From Anaerolineales bacterium UBA1429 (lineage in GTDB: Bacteria; Chloroflexota; Anaerolineae; UBA1429): DNA of 8,508 bases. How positions within the stretch are numbered: the first letter of the stretch is position 1; each line of letters opens with the position of its first letter. A program made the position numbers and the translations under genes. This document shows positions 5,348 to 8,508 of this stretch, one piece after another. The notes below the pieces were generated by a model. The model saw only the letters and a list, made by a program, of their open reading frames with translations, did not search any database and was not told the DNA's origin. The DNA is taken from NCBI GenBank assembly GCA_002329325.1, contig DCTX01000017.1, positions 1-8,508 on the forward strand, given 5' to 3'.

Positions 5348-6378
5348 ACAGGCAACGCCCCATCATTCGCTTGCTGGTGGGCCTGGCGCCCATCCTGCTG
5401 ACGTTCATCTCGACGACGCTGGTGCTCGTCGTCGCTGGGGCCAATCCCTGGGTGGCCTATGGCAACCTGATTGGCGGCGCCTTTGAGAGCGGCGCCAAGG
5501 TCGCCGATATTACCATGGCCATGGTGCCCTTGATGCTGGCCTCGGCGGGCATGTTGATCACCTTTGCCGCCGGGCTGTGGAATATCGGCGTCGAGGGGCA
5601 GATGATCGCGGGCGCCCTGATGACCACCTGGGTCGTGCAGAGCATCACGGCGCCGCCGGCGATCATGCTGCCGCTCACCGTGCTGGCCGGGATGCTGGGC
5701 GGCGCGCTCTGGGGGGTCCTGATCGGCGCCCTGCGCACCTGGGGGCGCATCAACGAGATCTTTGCCGGGCTGGGCCTGAACTTTGTGGCTTCAGCCCTGA
5801 CGAACTACTTGATCTTTGGCCCGTGGAAGCCGCCCGGAGGCGCCACCATGAGCGGCACGCTGCCCTTTCCCCGCGCGGCGTGGATGCCCACCATAGGCGA
5901 CACCCGCGCCAGCTGGCTGGCGATCCTGCTGGCAGCGGCGGCGATCGTGGCCGTGTTCCTGATCCTGCGGGACACCCGCTGGGGCCTGGTCCTCAAGGCA
6001 CTGGGGAGCAACCCCCGAGCGGCCCACCGCATGGGCATCGACACCCGGCGGAACATCGTGCTCGCCCTGGTGGTGTGCGGCGCGCTGGCCGGGCTGGGCG
6101 GCTCCATGCAGACCACGGCGATCTACCGGCGGCTGATCCCCCAGATCACGGGCGGCTATGGCTATCTCTCGCAGTTGGTGGTGTTGCTCTCGGGCCTGCA
6201 GGCCCGTTGGGTGCCGCTGGTGGTGTTCTTCTTTGCCTCTGTCCAAGTGGGCAGTCCGCGCCTGGAGTTGCGTATGCAGCTAGATTCGTCCCTGGGGGGC
6301 ATCCTCCAGGGCAGTGTGGTACTCTTCTTCCTGCTGGTGAATGGCGTTCGCCGCCGCATCGGGATTCTGAGGGGCTGA
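5344..6378 (+). CDS. ABC transporter permease, BMP-type nucleoside importer (first membrane subunit)
   Basis: A 344-residue polytopic inner-membrane protein of the branched-chain amino acid/sugar-type permease family (BPD_transp_2), the class that pairs with BMP receptors. Hydrophobic helices run from about 8-31 to 320-333, about eight to ten in all. The family motif WNIGVEGQ is at 79-86. The ATPase-facing cytoplasmic loop, RWGLVLKALGSNPRAAHRMG, is at 212-231, with the G-x(5)-ALG-x-NP-x-AA spacing typical of these permeases. It resembles the longer permease of the YufP/NupB/BmpF type. GTG was chosen because it overlaps the upstream stop and has a good ribosome site at 5330-5336; the next gene begins 4 nt after its stop. 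It should form a heterodimeric translocation pore with the following permease. Family confidence is high; substrate is inferred from the receptor. Confidence 0.93.
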   Translation: MNRQRPIIRLLVGLAPILLTFISTTLVLVVAGANPWVAYGNLIGGAFESGAKVADITMAMVPLMLASAGMLITFAAGLWNIGVEGQMIAGALMTTWVVQSITAPPAIMLPLTVLAGMLGGALWGVLIGALRTWGRINEIFAGLGLNFVASALTNYLIFGPWKPPGGATMSGTLPFPRAAWMPTIGDTRASWLAILLAAAAIVAVFLILRDTRWGLVLKALGSNPRAAHRMGIDTRRNIVLALVVCGALAGLGGSMQTTAIYRRLIPQITGGYGYLSQLVVLLSGLQARWVPLVVFFFASVQVGSPRLELRMQLDSSLGGILQGSVVLFFLLVNGVRRRIGILRG

Positions 6379-6382
6379 CGCG

Positions 6383-7354
6383 ATGGATCACACCCTGGTA
6401 ACAGAGACCATTCGCTCGGTGATCGCCAGCTCGGCGCCCCTGATCTTTGCCGGCATCGGCGAGCTGTTCACCGAGCGCGCCGGAGTCGTCAACCTGTCGC
6501 TGGATGGCACCATCTTGCTGGCTGCCATGGCCGGCTTTGCCGTGGCGTTGCTCACCGGCAGCCTCACGCTGGGGTTCGCCCTGGCCATGATCCTGGGCGC
6601 CCTGATCGCTCTGTTGGTGGCCTTTTCCAGCATCGTGCTCTTTCAGGATCAGGTGGCGGTCGGCTTTGTGCTCACGCTGCTAATGGCGGATCTGAGCTCT
6701 TTCATCGGGAGGCCCTATGTGCGCCAGCCGGGGCCCAGTGTGCCGGCGCTGGCGATCCCGGGGCTTTCGCGCATCCCTGTGGTGGGGACGGTGTTCTTTG
6801 ACCAGAATCTGATCGTGTACGCCAGCTACCTGCTGGTGGTGCTGTCATGGTTCTGGCTGATGCACACCCAGGCCGGGCTGCGGTTGCGCAGCGTGGGCGA
6901 GCGGCCCGAGGCGGCCTATGCCCGCGGCATCAACGTGAACCGACTGCGCATGCTCTACACCGCCCTGGGCGGCGCGCTGGTGGGCGCCGCCGGCGCTGCC
7001 TATTCGCTGAACGTCAAGCTGGGCTGGAGCCACCGCCACACCGCGGGCATGGGCTGGATCGCCCTGGCCATCGTGATCTTTGGCGGGTGGCACCCCTTCC
7101 GGGTGGCCCTGGGCGCTTACCTGTTCGGTGCGCTCAAGTCGCTGGGGAGCTTGCTGCAGCCCAACTATCCCGATGTCCCGACCCAGGTCTTTCAGGCGGC
7201 GCCCTTTGCCCTGATGATCCTGGCGCTGCTGTTGGTGAGCGGCGATCTGGGCGCGCTGGAGCTGTACCTGCCGCGGCGCCTGCGTCCCCTGGTACATAGC
7301 CTCTTGCAGGGCTCGCCACCCGCTGCCCTGGGCCGCCGCTTTGAGCAGACCTAG
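6383..7354 (+). CDS. ABC transporter permease, BMP-type nucleoside importer (second membrane subunit)
   Basis: A 323-residue inner-membrane permease, the partner of the preceding one. About eight hydrophobic helices are visible (for example 13-27, 42-60, 62-83, 90-107, 142-160, 191-208, 224-252 and 273-287). ERAGVVNLSLDG at 31-42 is the counterpart of the GVxNxGxEG motif, here with Asp instead of Glu. The coupling loop LRLRSVGERPEAAYARGI is at 166-183. GMGWIALAIVIFGGWHP at 222-238 is a strong signature of the shorter permease of YufQ/NupC/BmpG type. ATG follows the previous stop by 4 nt with GAGGGG at 6369-6374 as ribosome site, so the two are translated together. The C-terminal 25 or so residues are basic and Pro-rich, with no domain. 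It ends the importer operon; a GC-rich hairpin overlaps the stop codon. Confidence 0.93.
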   Translation: MDHTLVTETIRSVIASSAPLIFAGIGELFTERAGVVNLSLDGTILLAAMAGFAVALLTGSLTLGFALAMILGALIALLVAFSSIVLFQDQVAVGFVLTLLMADLSSFIGRPYVRQPGPSVPALAIPGLSRIPVVGTVFFDQNLIVYASYLLVVLSWFWLMHTQAGLRLRSVGERPEAAYARGINVNRLRMLYTALGGALVGAAGAAYSLNVKLGWSHRHTAGMGWIALAIVIFGGWHPFRVALGAYLFGALKSLGSLLQPNYPDVPTQVFQAAPFALMILALLLVSGDLGALELYLPRRLRPLVHSLLQGSPPAALGRRFEQT

Positions 7355-7372
7355 TCCGGCCGCAGGCCGGGC
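7354..7372 (+). repeat. GC-rich hairpin at the end of the importer operon
   Basis: GTCCGGCC (7354-7361) pairs with GGCCGGGC (7365-7372) around a GCA loop, 8 bp with one wobble, starting at the last base of the permease stop codon. No T-run follows, so it is not a classical intrinsic terminator. It could stabilise the 3' end of the mRNA or act with a termination factor. Confidence 0.4.
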
Positions 7373-7413
7373 TGCAAGGATACGCGGCTCGATTAGGCGG
7401 TTTGTGCAGTTTC

Positions 7414-7422
7414 TGGTATAGT
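7414..7422 (+). promoter_or_regulatory. Extended -10 promoter for thyX
   Basis: TGG followed by TATAGT at 7417-7422 (5 of 6 to the -10 consensus) gives an extended -10 element. No good -35 lies 16-18 nt upstream (best is TTAGGC at 7393-7398, 18-nt spacer). Expected transcription start is about 7429. If it is real, any thyX start upstream of about 7430 is excluded, which supports TTG 7474. Confidence 0.45.
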
Positions 7423-7473
7423 GCATACTTGGCGCTTGTGGGGCGTGGGCGTTGTCATGGAAAGGGCCTGGCG

Positions 7474-8100
7474 TTGGGTGATCTGCCTGGTCGTGTAGCT
7501 GTTCTGGACAAGGGTTGGGTGCAACTTGAGGACCTCATGGGCGGCGATGCCGCCGTGGTCCGAGGGGCGCGCATCTGCTATCAATCCACAGCTCGCACGC
7601 CCGATGCCGACACCCGGTTGATCCAGCGGCTGATCCAGGCTACCCCCAAGCACAACACTGTCTTTGAGCACGCCGTGTTCCGATTCGGCGTCAAGTGCCC
7701 CCTCTTTGTCGCGCGACAGTGGATGCGCCACCGCATCTGCACCTTTAACGAGAAGAGCCTGCGCTACTGCATCGCCGACCGGGAGTATTATGTGCCTGCC
7801 GGCCGCGACGAGGGCCGGGCGGCCTATGTCGCCCACATGGAGGCCTCTTTCGATCTGTACGAGGCCCTGATCGCCCAGGGATGGCCGCGTGAGCAGGCCC
7901 GGGCCGTCTTGGGGCTGGGCGTCTATACCGAGTTCATCTGGACGGTCAACGCCTGGTCGTTGATGAACTGGATCGAGAAGCGCATCGATCTCCACGCCCA
8001 GGCCGAGCACCGCGCCTATGCCGAGGCGATCCTGGATATCTACTGCCAGGTGATGCCTGTGACCGCCCAGGCTTTCCGCGAGGCGGTGTTGAGCCGATGA
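7474..8100 (+). CDS. thyX: FAD-dependent thymidylate synthase ThyX
   Basis: Flavin-dependent thymidylate synthase (EC 2.1.1.148), which methylates dUMP to dTMP using methylenetetrahydrofolate and reduced FAD. From TTG 7474 it has 208 residues, typical for the family. The diagnostic motif is at 85-98, RHRICTFNEKSLRY, matching RHRxxSxNExSxRY except that T90 replaces the first Ser. KHNTVFEH at 59-66, EQARAVLGLGVYTEF at 140-154, VNAWSLMNW at 158-166 and HAQAEHR at 174-180 are further family blocks; the last is usually HAQWEIR, so Trp and Ile are changed while R180 is kept. The frame is open back to a TTG at 7402, but that lies upstream of the predicted promoter and would add an unlikely 24-residue tail. 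TTG 7474 has GGAAAGGG at 7459-7466, 7 nt upstream, and puts the conserved VAVLDKGWVQL near the N-terminus. The stop overlaps the next start by 4 nt. Confidence 0.93.
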   Translation: MGDLPGRVAVLDKGWVQLEDLMGGDAAVVRGARICYQSTARTPDADTRLIQRLIQATPKHNTVFEHAVFRFGVKCPLFVARQWMRHRICTFNEKSLRYCIADREYYVPAGRDEGRAAYVAHMEASFDLYEALIAQGWPREQARAVLGLGVYTEFIWTVNAWSLMNWIEKRIDLHAQAEHRAYAEAILDIYCQVMPVTAQAFREAVLSR

Positions 8101-8508
8101 GACCCTCTTGGGACCAGTACTTTGTCGAGATCGCCCAGCAGGTGGCCACCCGGTCGACCTGCCTGCGCCGCACCGTAGGGGCCGTGATCGTGCGAGACAA
8201 GCGCATCCTCTCGACGGGGTACAACGGGCCGCCCAGCGGCGTGGCCCACTGCGACGAGGTCGGCTGTCTGCGCGAGCGCCTGGGCATCCCCTCGGGGCAG
8301 CGGCAGGAGATCTGCCGCGGCCTGCACGCCGAGCAGAACGCGATTATTCAGGCCGCCCTGCACGGCGTCTCGACGCACGGCGGCACCATCTACGTCACCC
8401 ATCAGCCGTGCGTTACCTGCGCCAAGATGATCATCAATGCTGGCATCGGCAGGGTAGTCTGTCAGCGTGCTTATCCCGATCCGCTGGCGCGGCAGATGCT
8501 GGAGGAAG
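8097..8508 (+). CDS. comEB: dCMP deaminase (ComEB type), partial at the window edge
   Basis: Deoxycytidylate deaminase (EC 3.5.4.12) converts dCMP to dUMP, the substrate of ThyX. 137 codons are visible and no stop is reached; family members are about 140-180 residues, so most of the protein is present. The catalytic zinc site is complete: H77-A78-E79 (HAEQNAII) and P104-C105-V-T-C108, with E79 as proton shuttle. The block GYNGPPSG at 41-48 and the cysteines C52, C57 and C73 around HCDEVGC and EICRGLHAE are characteristic of dCMP deaminases, in which they form a second, structural zinc site, and set it apart from simple cytidine deaminases. Family members are commonly controlled by dCTP (activation) and dTTP (inhibition); whether this one is cannot be told here. 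ATG at 8097 overlaps the thyX stop as ATGA, indicating translational coupling and joint production of dTMP. Confidence 0.93.
   Translation, partial: MRPSWDQYFVEIAQQVATRSTCLRRTVGAVIVRDKRILSTGYNGPPSGVAHCDEVGCLRERLGIPSGQRQEICRGLHAEQNAIIQAALHGVSTHGGTIYVTHQPCVTCAKMIINAGIGRVVCQRAYPDPLARQMLEE

Noticed and set aside
7457..7498. 13-codon ATG mini-ORF in the thyX leader
   Set aside because: It lacks a ribosome site at a proper distance and overlaps the probable thyX start in another frame. Such short frames are common by chance.
1..8508. Search for CRISPR arrays, insertion sequence ends, transposase or integrase genes, tRNAs and toxin-antitoxin pairs
   Set aside because: No regularly spaced repeats, no long terminal inverted repeats and no such proteins in any plausible coding frame. 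Composition is even across the window, so there is no sign of recent transfer.

Overview
The window is GC-rich (roughly 65% by eye), densely coded and entirely on the plus strand. It shows bacterial sigma-A type promoters, TTG and GTG starts as well as ATG, and 4-nt start/stop overlaps. The mix of genes fits a Chloroflexota-like (Anaerolineae/Caldilineae-type) bacterium. That mix is a secreted protein with a Pro/Thr-rich linker, a BMP-family nucleoside-type ABC importer, ThyX rather than ThyA, and a ComEB-type dCMP deaminase. The lineage is an inference from style and gene content; there is no marker gene here to prove it. I see no mobile element, CRISPR array, tRNA or rRNA, and no intergenic stretch reaches 300 bases.

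Layout. (1) 1-107: short lead-in cut by the window edge. (2) 108-1025: a cation diffusion facilitator (CDF) with an Asn-Asp-Asp-Asp metal site, the pattern associated with manganese export. (3) 1026-2433: a good promoter, a possible near-leaderless 25-codon small ORF whose stop overlaps the next start, and a membrane-anchored or secreted protein with a probable TIM-barrel glycosidase-like domain. (4) 2434-7372: a strong promoter, a roughly 130-nt leader able to fold, and a complete BMP-type ABC importer: lipoprotein receptor, double-ATPase subunit and two permeases. A perfect 11-bp hairpin plus T-run lies between the receptor and ATPase genes, where it could reduce downstream expression. (5) 7373-8508: an extended -10 promoter, then thyX (FAD-dependent thymidylate synthase), overlapping by 4 nt a dCMP deaminase that runs off the right edge.

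How they work together. The dCMP deaminase makes dUMP and ThyX methylates it to dTMP, so the last pair is a two-step dTMP module. The importer just upstream belongs to a family that takes up nucleosides, so the right two-thirds of the window may be a nucleoside acquisition and thymidylate neighbourhood, although the two units appear to have separate promoters. The CDF transporter and the glycosidase-like protein have no evident link to this pathway.

Most of the window is ordinary, well-recognised metabolism and transport. I did not find a convincing wholly new system. The best leads are the coupled small ORF at 1094-1171, the uncharacterised glycosidase-like protein, the receptor-gene leader and intra-operon terminator, and the asymmetric, half-degenerate ATPase.
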